Assembly: GCA_903887845.1 (NCBI GenBank)
Contig: CAISRC010000009.1
Span: 1-51,423, forward strand
From: an uncultured Chlorobiaceae bacterium
GTDB taxonomy: Bacteria > Bacteroidota > Chlorobiia > Chlorobiales > Chlorobiaceae
DNA length: 51,423 bases
Reading direction: 5' to 3'
Positions 27,477-36,350 of this stretch are shown piece by piece. How positions within the stretch are numbered: the stretch's first letter is position 1; each line of letters opens with the position of its first letter. The translations under genes were made by a program, and so were the position numbers. The notes beneath the pieces were generated by a model. That model worked only from the letters and a program-made list of their open reading frames with translations. It made no database searches and was not told the origin of the DNA.

Positions 27477-29033
27477 TCAGAAGCTCCAGAAATCCCTGTC
27501 AAGATTGCGATACTGAATGCCCTGGATGAGGTGTTTCATGGCAATATGTTCCGAACTGTCCAGGTCGGCGATGGTACGGCTCACCTTGAGGATTCGGTCG
27601 TGGGCCCGGGCAGAAAGGTTCATGCGGTTCATGGCCTCCATGAGCTTTTGCGAGCTATCCCGATCGAGACGGCAGAAGCTCTTGATTTGTCGGGAGCTCA
27701 TCTGGGCATTGGTATAAATTTTGGGTGATGTTATTGAGGAAAATCGCTTCTGCTGGATGTTTCGGGCTGCTATAACCCTCAGGCGGATTACTGCTGAGTT
27801 TTCGGCAGTTGAAGAGGTAAAAAGGTCGGAATTTTGAACTTTAGGCACGTCGATGTGAATATCGATACGGTCAAGCAGCGGGCCTGAAATCTTTGAAAGA
27901 TAACGCTGAATCTGCCGGGGCGGGGCGGTCAGGTTGCCGTCACGGTCTTTCAGAGCACCGGCAGGACTTGGATTCATGGCGGCAATCAGCATGAATCCCG
28001 CAGGATACTTTGCGGTAATAGAAATTCTTGAGACGGTGACCTCCCGCTCTTCAAGCGGCTGGCGGAGCACTTCAAGGGCATTTCGGCTGAATTCGGGCAG
28101 TTCGTCGAGAAAGAGAATGCCGTTGTGGGCAAGGCTGACCTCGCCTGGTTTGGCTGTTGCGCCTCCCCCAATCAGTGCAACATTGCTGGTTGTGTGGTGC
28201 GGGCTGCGGAACGGTCGCGTCACCATGAGAGGCCGATCTTTTTCAAGCAGGTTTGCAACCGAGTAGATTTTTGTGGTTTCAAGCGACTCTTCAAAGCCGA
28301 GAGGGGGGAGAATGCCAGGCAACCCTTTTGCCAGCATCGTTTTTCCGCTGCCGGGAGGGCCGATCATTATGACGTTATGTCCTCCCGCCGCCGCAATTTC
28401 AAGCGCTTTTTTTGCCGCTCCCTGTCCCTTGATATCAGCAAAATCAACCGGATAGTCCTGCTCTCCCTCAAACAACTCTGCGACATTAACCCGCACCGGT
28501 GCTTGCATACATTTTTCTCCCATCAGAGCGACCGTCTCATTGAGGCTTTCAACGCCGAAAACCTCAATGCAGGAACTTGACGCTGAAGCAGCTACAGCCG
28601 CTTCAGCCGCATTTGCCAATGGCACAATCAGTCGTTTTATTCGCTCTTTTCCTGCCATAATTGCTACCGGGAGCGCTCCGCTTATTCTTCTCAGAGAGCC
28701 ATCAAGAGCCAGTTCTCCCATAATCAGGGTATCTTTAAAGCGGTTACTGACAAGATCAAGCGAACCAAGCAGTCCGATGGCAATCGGGAGATCAAATGCC
28801 GTTCCTTCCTTTTTTATGTCAGCGGGAGCCAGGTTAACGGTAATTTTTTTCGGCGGCATAGTAAACCCTGAGTTTCTGATTGCCGTCAGTATCCTCTCCC
28901 GGCTCTCTCTGATAGCATTGTCCGGCAGACCTACCACGGTAAAGGATGGTATTCCGGCAGTAACATTGATTTCGACAGTAACCTTCATGGCATCAATGCC
29001 GATCAGTGCTGCAGCGTTGAGTGTTGAGAGCAT
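27477..29033 (-). CDS. comM: YifB/ComM-family Mg-chelatase-like AAA+ ATPase
   Basis: This 518-aa protein has an N-terminal Lon-protease-like S5 fold domain (residues 1-170, with IDAMKVTVEINVTAGIPSFTVVGLPD), a central AAA+ Mg-chelatase domain (Walker A GPPGSGKTMLAKGLPG near 228, Walker B LFLDELPEF near 310), and a C-terminal Mg-chelatase domain. Haemophilus ComM is a helicase promoting branch migration during natural transformation, and this family is commonly annotated so. It is not the pigment enzyme: BchI/ChlI lack the S5 domain. The gene is flanked by ppc upstream and a porin downstream on the same strand. Confidence 0.92.
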   Translation of the reverse strand: MLSTLNAAALIGIDAMKVTVEINVTAGIPSFTVVGLPDNAIRESRERILTAIRNSGFTMPPKKITVNLAPADIKKEGTAFDLPIAIGLLGSLDLVSNRFKDTLIMGELALDGSLRRISGALPVAIMAGKERIKRLIVPLANAAEAAVAASASSSCIEVFGVESLNETVALMGEKCMQAPVRVNVAELFEGEQDYPVDFADIKGQGAAKKALEIAAAGGHNVIMIGPPGSGKTMLAKGLPGILPPLGFEESLETTKIYSVANLLEKDRPLMVTRPFRSPHHTTSNVALIGGGATAKPGEVSLAHNGILFLDELPEFSRNALEVLRQPLEEREVTVSRISITAKYPAGFMLIAAMNPSPAGALKDRDGNLTAPPRQIQRYLSKISGPLLDRIDIHIDVPKVQNSDLFTSSTAENSAVIRLRVIAARNIQQKRFSSITSPKIYTNAQMSSRQIKSFCRLDRDSSQKLMEAMNRMNLSARAHDRILKVSRTIADLDSSEHIAMKHLIQGIQYRNLDRDFWSF

Positions 29034-29149
29034 GGCTGATAAATTGGATAATTTCGGTATTTATACGCAAGGTAGGTAAATATTCAGAATACGTAAATAT
29101 TTCTTTCATTGCTTTTCTTGTCATAAACCGCCCTCTTATCCATTGTGAC

Positions 29150-31951
29150 CTATCCTGTTGTTCGCAATCCTCCCGAAATGGCGTTGACGGTCAGAAAGAG
29201 TTCCATCAGGAGCTTCTCAGCCTCTTCCTGTTTTCCTGAATGCTGTAGCTCTCTCCATTGCCGGAGCAGCGTTATTTGCTGCTGGTGCAGCTTGTCAAGC
29301 CCTTCCCGACGGGGTGTAATGAATTTATTGACATTGAGACGCTGGGTTTCAAGGGGCTTGGCAAAAAGCAGATCAATAAGTGTTTTTGTCCGATGGTATT
29401 CGGCCTCAATCATGCCGAGAACTCGTTCCCGAATGGCGATATCACTGACGAGAGAGGCGTATTGGCGCATAATATCAAGATTGGCTGATGCCAGGCTGGT
29501 GTCTGCATTGCTGATAATGTAGCGAATCGGAGGCCATTCGTGGCTGCGGGCACGGATCTCTTCAAAAGTTTTCGGAGTGCTTGCTTGAAGATACTCAAGG
29601 GCGGAGCCAACTCCGTACCAGCCTGAAATGGAGAAGCGAGCCTGGTTCCAACTGAACACCCAGGGAATGGCGCGCAGGTCATCAAGGCTTGTTTTGCCGC
29701 TTCTTCGAGCAGGTCGGGATCCAATTCTGGTCGATTCTATAATATCAATAGGGGTGGCTTCCCGGAAAAAAGTGAGAAACCCTTCAGTTTCGATTAACTC
29801 ACGGTAAGCAGAATTACTTTTTTCTGACAACATGTCCATAACCGGTTCGAGAGGGTGGGGCCTGTTATCGCTCTTGTGTTGTCTGATCAGGGCGCCAGCC
29901 GCTCCGGCCATGAAGAGCTCAAGATTATAGACGGCGCTGATACGGTTGGCATACTTCTGTGCAATAGTTTCGCCCTGCTCGGTAAAGCACATTCCAGCTC
30001 TGAACGATCCAAAAGGCTGTGCCTTGATGAAGCGGTGAGTCGGGCCTGCTCCCCGGCTGATGCTTCCGCCTCTTCCATGAAAAAAGAGGATATCGGTTTC
30101 GTGCTCCTTGCCCGCCTTGAGCAATGCTTCCTGGGCGCGGAAGAGTGTCCAGATACTTGAAAAAATACCGCCATCTTTATTGCTGTCACTGTATCCGATC
30201 ATGACCTGCTGCACCTTTCTTGCTTTGCCGCTCTTCTTTTTTCGGAATTCGAGGCTGCGCTGTGTGACGGGGTGGCAGAGAAATTCCTGGAGAATTGCCG
30301 GACTTTTTTTCAGGTCATTAATGGTTTCAAAGAGAGGGACGACAGGGAGAATGCAGGCGTCGCCCTCATCGGTCGGGGTCATCAAGCCGACTTCCCTGGC
30401 AAAAAGATAGACAACGAGAAGGTCGGAGACGTTTCTGGTCATGCTCACAATAAGGGATCCGAGTCCGCCGGTACCATACTGTTTGCTATGGTTCAGCAAG
30501 ACCCGGTAGCAGGCAAGTACTGCTTCAGCTTCTGCGCCCACAGTCATGTCAGGATGGGTAAATGGCCGGGGTGACTGTAGCTCCTGATCAAGAAAGGCCA
30601 GTCTTGCAGCTTCATCCCATTCCAGAAAATCGCCGCCATTCATGCCTGCTGCGCTCATGAGCTGAGAGAGTGCAAGTTCGTGAACCTGGCTGTTCTGACG
30701 GATATCAAGGGTGCCGAGATGAAACCCGAAGGTCTGCACAATCCGGTAAACCGGAGTGACCTGCGTGTCTGCGATATGCTGTGCTCCAACGTCAAGCAGT
30801 GATTGTCGCAGGAGCGTGAGATCGTCAAGCAGTTCATCCGAAGTAACGTAGCGAAAAGGTTCATCACTGATACGAATACTGCCCAACGCATCGGTTTCAA
30901 GAGGAAGAGAGGCAATCATCAGGTTCAGAAACTGACGCCAGGGTTCACGGCGATTTCTTTTGAGTGCCGCAGAGCCTGCATCTCCAAGTTTACTGCTGAG
31001 GGTAGCGATACGCCTGGAAAGCAACTCTCCCGGAGACTGAAGTCTTTCGGAGAGGCTTAATTTTGATGCGAGTTCCCTGAGATGACGCAACACTAGTTTC
31101 AGTGCATTGCCGCGCATGTCGACCAGAGTCTCTTCTGTTACCCCGGCGGTAACCAGTGGATGTCCATCCCGATCACCGCCCACCCAACTGCCGAAACTGA
31201 GGTGAGGCAGCATAAGGGGGTTCAAAAGTTTTGCTGTATTGAAGCCGCTCTCTTTCCATGCCTGCTGGAGCCGCTTGTCGAGCATGGGCAGAACTTCAGG
31301 GAAAATATTGAAGAGATAGTGAATCACATTTCTCCGTTCATCAGAGACATCAGGTTTTTCATAGAGAATCTCGCCTGTTCTCCAGAGCCTTTCCATGACA
31401 ACTTTAATTTCGTTGCGGATGTCGATCTGTTCAAGGGGAGTCCACATCTGGTTTTCCCGTTGAACCAGAAGCAGGTAAAGTTGACGGTGCTGTTCCAGTA
31501 CTGTTTTTCGTTTGGCTTCGGTCGGATGTGCGGTCAGCACTGCTTCTATCGAAACCTCAGGAAGGAGGTTACAAATCGTTGTTTCTGGAATTCCAAGTTC
31601 ACGGAAGCGCAGAAGTGTTTTTCCCCAGAGTCCGGTAAGATGCGATAACCCATGCTCAGCCTCAAATGCACGACGGTTCTGTGCGGTTGAGTTCTCTTCC
31701 GCCATGTTGAGAAGCTGAAAAAAAATGGAAAATGCCTGAAGAGCGCGCTCGGAATCAGGATAGTGTTCAAGAGGCATACTCGCATTCTGCCAGGGAAGGT
31801 GTTCAGCCAGTTCACTTTCTCCAAGGTCGCGGAGTACCTCCTGAAAGCAAAGGAGAAGAAACATGAAATCGCGTTCTGCTTTTTCGAAATCAATAATAGT
31901 GCTGGCTGTGGTGATCATGAGAGAAAACGATTCGGGTGAAAATTGTTGCAT
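29150..31951 (-). CDS. ppc: Phosphoenolpyruvate carboxylase
   Basis: This 933-aa enzyme adds bicarbonate to PEP to form oxaloacetate. The catalytic motifs are intact: TAHPTE near residue 140, GYSDSNKDGG near 587, FHGRGGSISRGAGPTHR near 625 and RIGSRPARR near 745. Length is normal for the bacterial long form (E. coli 883 aa). The C-terminal Asn/Gly-type allosteric end seen in E. coli is replaced by SGGLRTTG, so regulation may differ. In reductive TCA cycle organisms this is a CO2-fixing anaplerotic step next to pyruvate synthase. It is transcribed away from pscC, with a 192-base gap holding hairpins. Confidence 0.96.
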   Translation of the reverse strand: MQQFSPESFSLMITTASTIIDFEKAERDFMFLLLCFQEVLRDLGESELAEHLPWQNASMPLEHYPDSERALQAFSIFFQLLNMAEENSTAQNRRAFEAEHGLSHLTGLWGKTLLRFRELGIPETTICNLLPEVSIEAVLTAHPTEAKRKTVLEQHRQLYLLLVQRENQMWTPLEQIDIRNEIKVVMERLWRTGEILYEKPDVSDERRNVIHYLFNIFPEVLPMLDKRLQQAWKESGFNTAKLLNPLMLPHLSFGSWVGGDRDGHPLVTAGVTEETLVDMRGNALKLVLRHLRELASKLSLSERLQSPGELLSRRIATLSSKLGDAGSAALKRNRREPWRQFLNLMIASLPLETDALGSIRISDEPFRYVTSDELLDDLTLLRQSLLDVGAQHIADTQVTPVYRIVQTFGFHLGTLDIRQNSQVHELALSQLMSAAGMNGGDFLEWDEAARLAFLDQELQSPRPFTHPDMTVGAEAEAVLACYRVLLNHSKQYGTGGLGSLIVSMTRNVSDLLVVYLFAREVGLMTPTDEGDACILPVVPLFETINDLKKSPAILQEFLCHPVTQRSLEFRKKKSGKARKVQQVMIGYSDSNKDGGIFSSIWTLFRAQEALLKAGKEHETDILFFHGRGGSISRGAGPTHRFIKAQPFGSFRAGMCFTEQGETIAQKYANRISAVYNLELFMAGAAGALIRQHKSDNRPHPLEPVMDMLSEKSNSAYRELIETEGFLTFFREATPIDIIESTRIGSRPARRSGKTSLDDLRAIPWVFSWNQARFSISGWYGVGSALEYLQASTPKTFEEIRARSHEWPPIRYIISNADTSLASANLDIMRQYASLVSDIAIRERVLGMIEAEYHRTKTLIDLLFAKPLETQRLNVNKFITPRREGLDKLHQQQITLLRQWRELQHSGKQEEAEKLLMELFLTVNAISGGLRTTG

Positions 31952-32025
31952 TTTTTTGCAGTATTCGAAAAAATTTCATGAGTTACAAATGATGTTTTTT
32001 CTTGATTGTCAGCAGTAAAGCCAAA

Positions 32026-32066
32026 TCTGTTTTTTTAAACAGAAAGCTTTTTTAAGCTTTCTGTTT
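32026..32066. promoter_or_regulatory. Alternative hairpins upstream of pscC
   Basis: Segment A (TCTGTTT, 32026-32032), segment B (AAACAGA, 32037-32043) and segment C (TCTGTTT, 32060-32066) are mutually complementary in the order A-B-C, so B can pair with A (about a 7-bp stem) or with C. The B-C form is a 13-bp perfect stem (32037-32049 with 32054-32066) with a 4-base loop of T. It ends 77 bases before the pscC ATG and 85 bases upstream of the ppc start. The longer hairpin has a run of seven T before it on the plus strand and could act as a terminator or mRNA-stabilising leader. Confidence 0.45.
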
Positions 32067-32143
32067 GTCGTCTTTACTATTTATGCTTATCTTACTCCAT
32101 AATCTTTTGGGTTAAGCCACTAACACCTAATTCATTACCTGTC

Positions 32144-32785
32144 ATGGACAACAAATCAAATGGTAAGCTGCTCGCATTAGCAGCAGGCGGCGCTGTCTTA
32201 ATGGGGTCATTGTTTTTCGGGTTGTCATTGTTAACCGGATATAAACTTCCGGCCGAAAATATCTCCATATTTGCAAGCCCTTTAGGTTCTTTTGCCGGGT
32301 GGATTTCACTGATTCTTTTTGCTTCGCTCACTATTATGGGACTTGGCAAAATGTCGGCCAGAATCAGTACCAAGTGGTTTTTAAGTTTTCCGCTCAGTAT
32401 AATTGCTATTATTGCCGTCATGTTTGCCTCTCTATGGTTCAGGCCTTCAGGCATATTGATGTCAACCACTGGTCGCACGACGATGATGGACGGAAAATAC
32501 ATTCGTTCTGTTGATGAATTGAAAGCCTATCTCGAAAAGCCCGTTTTATCGGCAAATGTTCCGCTGGCACCTGCCGGTTTTGATTTTAATGCAGCCAAGG
32601 CACTTTGGGTTGCGAAGTGCAACATCTGTCATACCCAGGAATCGACGATGGATGCGTTTAGAACCAAGTACAAGAAGACCGGGAAAATTGATGTGATTGT
32701 TAATCGTATGCAGGCAACTCCAGGCTCGGGTATTACGGTTGCAGAAGCGAAGGATATCATGATCTATATGAACCAGAAGCTCTGA
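32144..32785 (+). CDS. pscC: Photosynthetic reaction centre P840 cytochrome c-551
   Basis: This 213-aa protein matches PscC of Chlorobium, the membrane cytochrome that reduces the special pair P840. Three hydrophobic segments (~9-31, 50-67 and 79-98) anchor it, and the C-terminal haem domain has one CXXCH site (C159, C162, H163 in CNICHTQ) with a likely axial Met at 189 (VNRMQATPGSG). The N-terminus MDNKSNGKLLALAAGGAVLMG is like that of C. tepidum PscC. It is the diagnostic phototrophy gene of the window and has no other reaction-centre gene beside it. It is monocistronic: a hairpin-bearing leader precedes it and a terminator follows at 32819. Confidence 0.95.
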   Translation: MDNKSNGKLLALAAGGAVLMGSLFFGLSLLTGYKLPAENISIFASPLGSFAGWISLILFASLTIMGLGKMSARISTKWFLSFPLSIIAIIAVMFASLWFRPSGILMSTTGRTTMMDGKYIRSVDELKAYLEKPVLSANVPLAPAGFDFNAAKALWVAKCNICHTQESTMDAFRTKYKKTGKIDVIVNRMQATPGSGITVAEAKDIMIYMNQKL

Positions 32786-32818
32786 TATAAGCCACCTCTT
32801 TTACGTTTTAATGTCAAC

Positions 32819-32853
32819 AAAAAAGCCTCAGAGAAGCACTCTGAGGCTTTTTT
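32819..32853. terminator. Bidirectional terminator between pscC and queF
   Basis: Six A plus GCCTCAGAG (32819-32833) pair with CTCTGAGGC plus six T (32839-32853) around a 5-base loop. The structure has A and T runs on both sides and lies between the convergent stops of pscC (32785) and queF (32864). Confidence 0.9.
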
Positions 32854-32863
32854 GTTGAGGGTT

Positions 32864-33214
32864 TCAACATGCTGCGCTGTAGTTGACCGTGACGGTTTCC
32901 GTTATTCCGCCCCTTGCTTTCCATTCGGTGATGACCGTGAGTGATCTTGGCTGAAGGAGGCCGACAAGGTCATCAAGGATCCTGTTGGTTATATTTTCAT
33001 AAAAGATGCCAGCGTTGCGGAACTCAAGAAAATAGTATTTCAGTGATTTGAGCTCTATGCAGGATTTATCAGGTACATATCGAATGATAATAGTACCAAA
33101 ATCCGGCAGCCCGGTAATAGGGCAGACTGACGTAAACTCGGGATTGACGATTTCAATCGTGTAGTTTCTGTCGGGGTAGGTATTGTCGAAAAGTTCCAGA
33201 ATCTCTTTTTTCAT
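32864..33214 (-). CDS. queF: NADPH-dependent 7-cyano-7-deazaguanine reductase QueF
   Basis: This 116-aa protein is the short, single-domain form of QueF. It reduces preQ0 to preQ1 in queuosine synthesis. The catalytic Cys is residue 31 in SVCPITGLPDFGTI, and the general acid Asp is residue 38. The signature SLKYYFLEFRNAGIFYENITNRI follows near 60, and the C-terminus has the pattern WKARGGI. It belongs to the T-fold enzymes related to GTP cyclohydrolase I. No other queuosine gene lies nearby. A terminator separates it from pscC, and its upstream region is shared with the divergent methyltransferase gene. Confidence 0.95.
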   Translation of the reverse strand: MKKEILELFDNTYPDRNYTIEIVNPEFTSVCPITGLPDFGTIIIRYVPDKSCIELKSLKYYFLEFRNAGIFYENITNRILDDLVGLLQPRSLTVITEWKARGGITETVTVNYSAAC

Positions 33215-33361
33215 CGTTTGTCGGGGTTGAGTTGTTGTTGTATCGTTTTTTTACCTGGTTAAAAGTGCTCTTTTCGATGCAAAATAGAAATCCATTGCGA
33301 TTTTTCGGTAAATTCGATTGACTTTTGTGATGTCATTTCTTCAAGAAAAAAGTTGGGAATT

Positions 33362-34060
33362 ATGCTGGTATCCCGGGAAGGGGAGAATTTGGAGCTTCCG
33401 CTGCTTTATAAAGCGCTGGAGGCGGAGTATGATCTTACTGAAACGCACTATACGTTCGGAGGGCACTCGTTCAGTTTTTTAAGTGTGCTTGACAGTTATG
33501 CGCTTCTTGACCGAATATCACCCGAAGAGTTCATCAAAGATGAGCAGATGCCCTATTGGGCAGAAATATGGCCGTCAGCGATAACCCTTTCCTCATTTAT
33601 TGCTGATGAACTGGCCCTTCAGGGGCAACGCGTAATTGAGATAGGCGCTGGAGTTGGCATGGCTTCGATTGTCGCGGCATGGAACGGTGCCAATGTTCTG
33701 GCTACCGACTACTCTCTTGAAGCACTGCGTTTTGCCCGGTACAATAGCTTGAAAAACGGGGTGCATCTTGCTTGTGAGCGCCTCGACTGGCGGCTTGTGC
33801 AGTGCGATGAACAATTTGACCTGTTATTTGCGGCTGATGTGCTTTATGAACGGGTGAATTTGCTGCCAATTGTTACTGCCATCGACAAACTGCTTAAACC
33901 GGGCGGCGTAGCATACATTGCTGATCCCCGGAGGAGGCTTGCCGAGCAGTTTCTTGAGTTGGCTGCGGAAAATAATTTTTCAATAACTTCATTTCCGAAA
34001 AAATATATCGGAGGTTCCAAGGACGTTGCGGTGAATATCTTTAAAATGACAAGGCAATGA
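33362..34060 (+). CDS. Class I SAM-dependent methyltransferase, METTL21/ETFB-methyltransferase-like
   Basis: This 232-aa protein has the Rossmann methyltransferase motifs: motif I VIEIGAGVGMASIVAAWNGA near residue 97, a post-I acidic site LATDYS, and DLLFAADVLYE near 155. The sequence YWAEIWPSA before motif I and the D-x-x-Y motif (DVLY) resemble the MTF16 group of protein lysine methyltransferases (METTL21, ETFB-KMT). Lysine methylation of a protein is thus a reasonable guess for the function, but unproved. I start at the ATG at 33362; a TTG three codons earlier is also in frame. The stop overlaps the next gene start in ATGA form. Confidence 0.8.
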   Translation: MLVSREGENLELPLLYKALEAEYDLTETHYTFGGHSFSFLSVLDSYALLDRISPEEFIKDEQMPYWAEIWPSAITLSSFIADELALQGQRVIEIGAGVGMASIVAAWNGANVLATDYSLEALRFARYNSLKNGVHLACERLDWRLVQCDEQFDLLFAADVLYERVNLLPIVTAIDKLLKPGGVAYIADPRRRLAEQFLELAAENNFSITSFPKKYIGGSKDVAVNIFKMTRQ

Positions 34061-34920
34061 AGAAGAACGAAGGGCTGCTCTCTCAACGCTGGCAGTATAA
34101 TGCAGGTTCTGGAGCTCTTGTCTGGCAACTGATGTTCACGGAAAACGGTGACCTTATCGGGCAAAAGCGTTTTGCTGCTGAAAGGCAAGCACTCTTTTTT
34201 TGTATTGATACGGTGAATGGACAGGTGTTGCTTAATGATTATCTCCTGACGGGCCATTTTCCGCCGGATCCTGCAGGTGAAGGCTGGTTTACAGGGCTTG
34301 AAACAACCGGTAAAAATCTTGGTTACTGTTATGCCTGCCAGCCGCAAAGCCCTGAGCATAAAGGAATTTGGGCGATTGATTTCAGGACGGGCGGAGTGGT
34401 ATGGTCTCGACCCGATATTGGTTTTGTTGCTAACCTCAATGATAAGTTTCTTGTTTCTCAATCTTCTGTTTTTGGAGGGTTTCCCGAGAGGCAGTTTTTG
34501 TTTATTGATGCTGTTACTGGCAATGACCTTCCTTTCCCTGATCTCGATAGTGCTCAAGTCAATGCTGTCAGGGAGGATGTCGTCCAGGAGGAGGTGCGGC
34601 AGAAGGTTATTCTTCCTGAGATTGTAAGGGAAGGCATGGTCAAGGAGCGTCTTGCTTTACGGCGAGTTGGTATTTCTGAAACGGTTTGCTGTGAATGTAT
34701 TGTCAAGGGTGAATTTACGGTTGTCGCACTGCATGAACAGGCTGATTTGCCCGGGTCATGGCGATCTGTTCTTAAAGTATGGCATAATGATCGCCTGGTG
34801 TATATCGACTGGATGGAAAAAGGTGTTGACAAGCCACACCTCAACAATTTTCTGATCCAGAGGGATAACTTATATTACATAAGAGAAAGAGAGGAATTGG
34901 TTTGTGTTGCACTTTCATGA
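34057..34920 (+). CDS. DUF4905-like protein of unknown function
   Basis: This 287-aa soluble protein has no signal peptide or membrane segment. Short repeats such as [14 protein letters not shown] and [11 protein letters not shown] resemble strands of a beta-propeller-like sequence, and the [11 protein letters not shown] segment recalls DUF4905 proteins of Bacteroidetes/Chlorobi. Function unknown. Its start overlaps the methyltransferase stop (ATGA), and its stop overlaps the Xer start in the same way, so the three genes are translationally coupled. A role connected with either neighbour would be a guess. Confidence 0.6.
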   Translation: MKKNEGLLSQRWQYNAGSGALVWQLMFTENGDLIGQKRFAAERQALFFCIDTVNGQVLLNDYLLTGHFPPDPAGEGWFTGLETTGKNLGYCYACQPQSPEHKGIWAIDFRTGGVVWSRPDIGFVANLNDKFLVSQSSVFGGFPERQFLFIDAVTGNDLPFPDLDSAQVNAVREDVVQEEVRQKVILPEIVREGMVKERLALRRVGISETVCCECIVKGEFTVVALHEQADLPGSWRSVLKVWHNDRLVYIDWMEKGVDKPHLNNFLIQRDNLYYIREREELVCVALS

Positions 34921-35891
34921 AGGATTCATCACGACATCGTTTACCTGCCTTCCTGGAATGCTCTCTTCCTGTCAGTGACTTTCTCGGCAATCTTCAGAGT
35001 CGCAAGAATTTGTCGTGGAATACGGTTATTGCTTACAGAACCGATCTTGTTCAGTTTTTCTCTTTTATCATGCGGCATTTCGGGGTTGCCGATTTGAGCA
35101 GTTTTAATCCAGAGCAGGTAACCGCACTGGATGTAAGGCTTTTTATAGGCGACATGATCGAAAGGGGAATTCAGCAGCGATCAATTGCCAGAAAGCTTGT
35201 ATCGGTTAAAAGCTTTTATCGGTACATGCAGGAAATCGGGTATATAAAAAGTTTTCTTTTTTCTTCTCTTCTTACTCCAAAATACCCGCAGCGTGTTCCC
35301 GGTTTTTTAACAGAACAGCAGACGGAAAAGCTGTTTAACGAGGTGCTTCCTGGCAGTTCTGAAGAATCCTTTGCCCTTGAGCGCGACCGTAGTATTCTGG
35401 AACTGTTGTATGCCAGCGGGCTTCGTGTTTCAGAACTGATCGGTTTGACGGTGGAATCTCTCGATCTTGAACGGGGATATGTTAAATTAACAGGAAAAGG
35501 CAGAAAGCAGCGAATTGTACCTGTAGGGCAGCCGGCAGTCGAGGCGCTTAAAAAATATTTTGAAGTCCGGAGAAACTTCTTTAGAATGAAAGAGGAAGGG
35601 GAATCGGCAGAGTTACGGTATGTTTTTGTAACAAAAAGGGGCAAAAAACTTTATCCCATGCTTCTCCAAAGATTGACTTCAAAATATCTTGTATCAGTCA
35701 CTGAGCAGAAAAAGAAAAATCCACATTTACTGCGCCATACATTTGCCACTCACCTGTTAAACAGTGGCGCCGATCTTGAAAGTGTCAGTGAAATGCTCGG
35801 GCACAGCAATCTCTCAACTACTGAAATATATACTCACGTTACCTTTGAGCGCTTAAAGGAGGTTTACCGGAAAGCGCATCCCAACGCATAG
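34917..35891 (+). CDS. Tyrosine recombinase XerC/XerD
   Basis: This 324-aa recombinase resolves chromosome dimers at a dif site. The N-terminal SAM-like core-binding domain covers residues ~20-105 ([20 protein letters not shown]). The catalytic domain has Arg in [11 protein letters not shown] near 170, Lys in [12 protein letters not shown] near 194, [12 protein letters not shown] near 272, LGHSNLSTT near 295 and the nucleophile Tyr in EIYTHV near 304. Length and charge pattern fit a chromosomal Xer rather than a phage integrase. I start at 34917, where ATG overlaps the previous stop; the longer frame (from 34902) is less likely. I see no dif-like site in the window. Confidence 0.9.
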   Translation: MKDSSRHRLPAFLECSLPVSDFLGNLQSRKNLSWNTVIAYRTDLVQFFSFIMRHFGVADLSSFNPEQVTALDVRLFIGDMIERGIQQRSIARKLVSVKSFYRYMQEIGYIKSFLFSSLLTPKYPQRVPGFLTEQQTEKLFNEVLPGSSEESFALERDRSILELLYASGLRVSELIGLTVESLDLERGYVKLTGKGRKQRIVPVGQPAVEALKKYFEVRRNFFRMKEEGESAELRYVFVTKRGKKLYPMLLQRLTSKYLVSVTEQKKKNPHLLRHTFATHLLNSGADLESVSEMLGHSNLSTTEIYTHVTFERLKEVYRKAHPNA

Positions 35892-35970
35892 AACATCTTT
35901 TGTGGGCTCCGGATAATTTTTTCCCCGGGGTTCTGTTTCTTACGTTCACCATATTTTAATGGAGGTTATT

Positions 35971-36291
35971 ATGACAAAAGCTGTCGTCAATGATGCGGTC
36001 AATGTAAAGGTTACTCTACGCCATTCAAATAATCATACCGATATAGAAGAGTATGCCCGTAACGCAGTGCTTATGCTTACCAGGGTTTTTCCGGGTATTA
36101 TCAGTTGTCACGTCATTCTTGATCATCAGAAAAATGACTTTGAAAAAAACAAGCTTGCCGAGATAACAGTGCACGTGCCGCAAAATGTTTTTGTTGCCAA
36201 AGAAGCCGGTGCTGTATACGAGCAGACTATCGACACCTGTGTCGAGGCTTTGAGCCGGCAACTTTTGAGGTATAAGGAAAAAACGCTATAA
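35971..36291 (+). CDS. hpf: Ribosome hibernation promoting factor, short form (HPF/RaiA family)
   Basis: This 106-aa protein is the short HPF form, which binds the 30S A/P sites to inactivate ribosomes in starved cells. It has the S30AE-type pattern: VTLRHSNNHTDIEEYARNAV, a strand with CHVILDHQKN, and AEITVHVPQNVFVAKE. The longer C-terminal dimerisation domain is absent. GGAGG at 35961-35965 is spaced five bases from the ATG at 35971, which decides the start over an ATG four codons upstream. It lies 79 bases after xer and is followed by a hairpin, then hprK. Confidence 0.9.
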   Translation: MTKAVVNDAVNVKVTLRHSNNHTDIEEYARNAVLMLTRVFPGIISCHVILDHQKNDFEKNKLAEITVHVPQNVFVAKEAGAVYEQTIDTCVEALSRQLLRYKEKTL

Positions 36292-36305
36292 CAGCACATT
36301 CAGAG

Positions 36306-36339
36306 AATCTGCCGGGCGTCAGCGAAGCGCCCGGAGATT
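36306..36339 (+). terminator. GC-rich hairpin between hpf and hprK
   Basis: CCGGGCG at 36312-36318 pairs with CGCCCGG at 36328-36334 around a 9-base loop, extended by AATCT (36306-36310) with AGATT (36335-36339) across one bulged G. It is followed by a mixed T-rich run but no strict poly-T. It may partly terminate hpf transcription before hprK. Confidence 0.6.
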
Positions 36340-36350
36340 TCTGTAGTTTT

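Noticed and set aside
27477-29033. Mg-chelatase subunit for bacteriochlorophyll (BchI)
   Set aside because: The N-terminal S5-fold domain and the C-terminal arrangement match YifB/ComM, not BchI.
29076-29101. Direct repeat GTAAATATT at 29076 and 29093
   Set aside because: AT-rich 9-mers at this spacing are expected by chance; no conservation is visible and the link to comM is weak.
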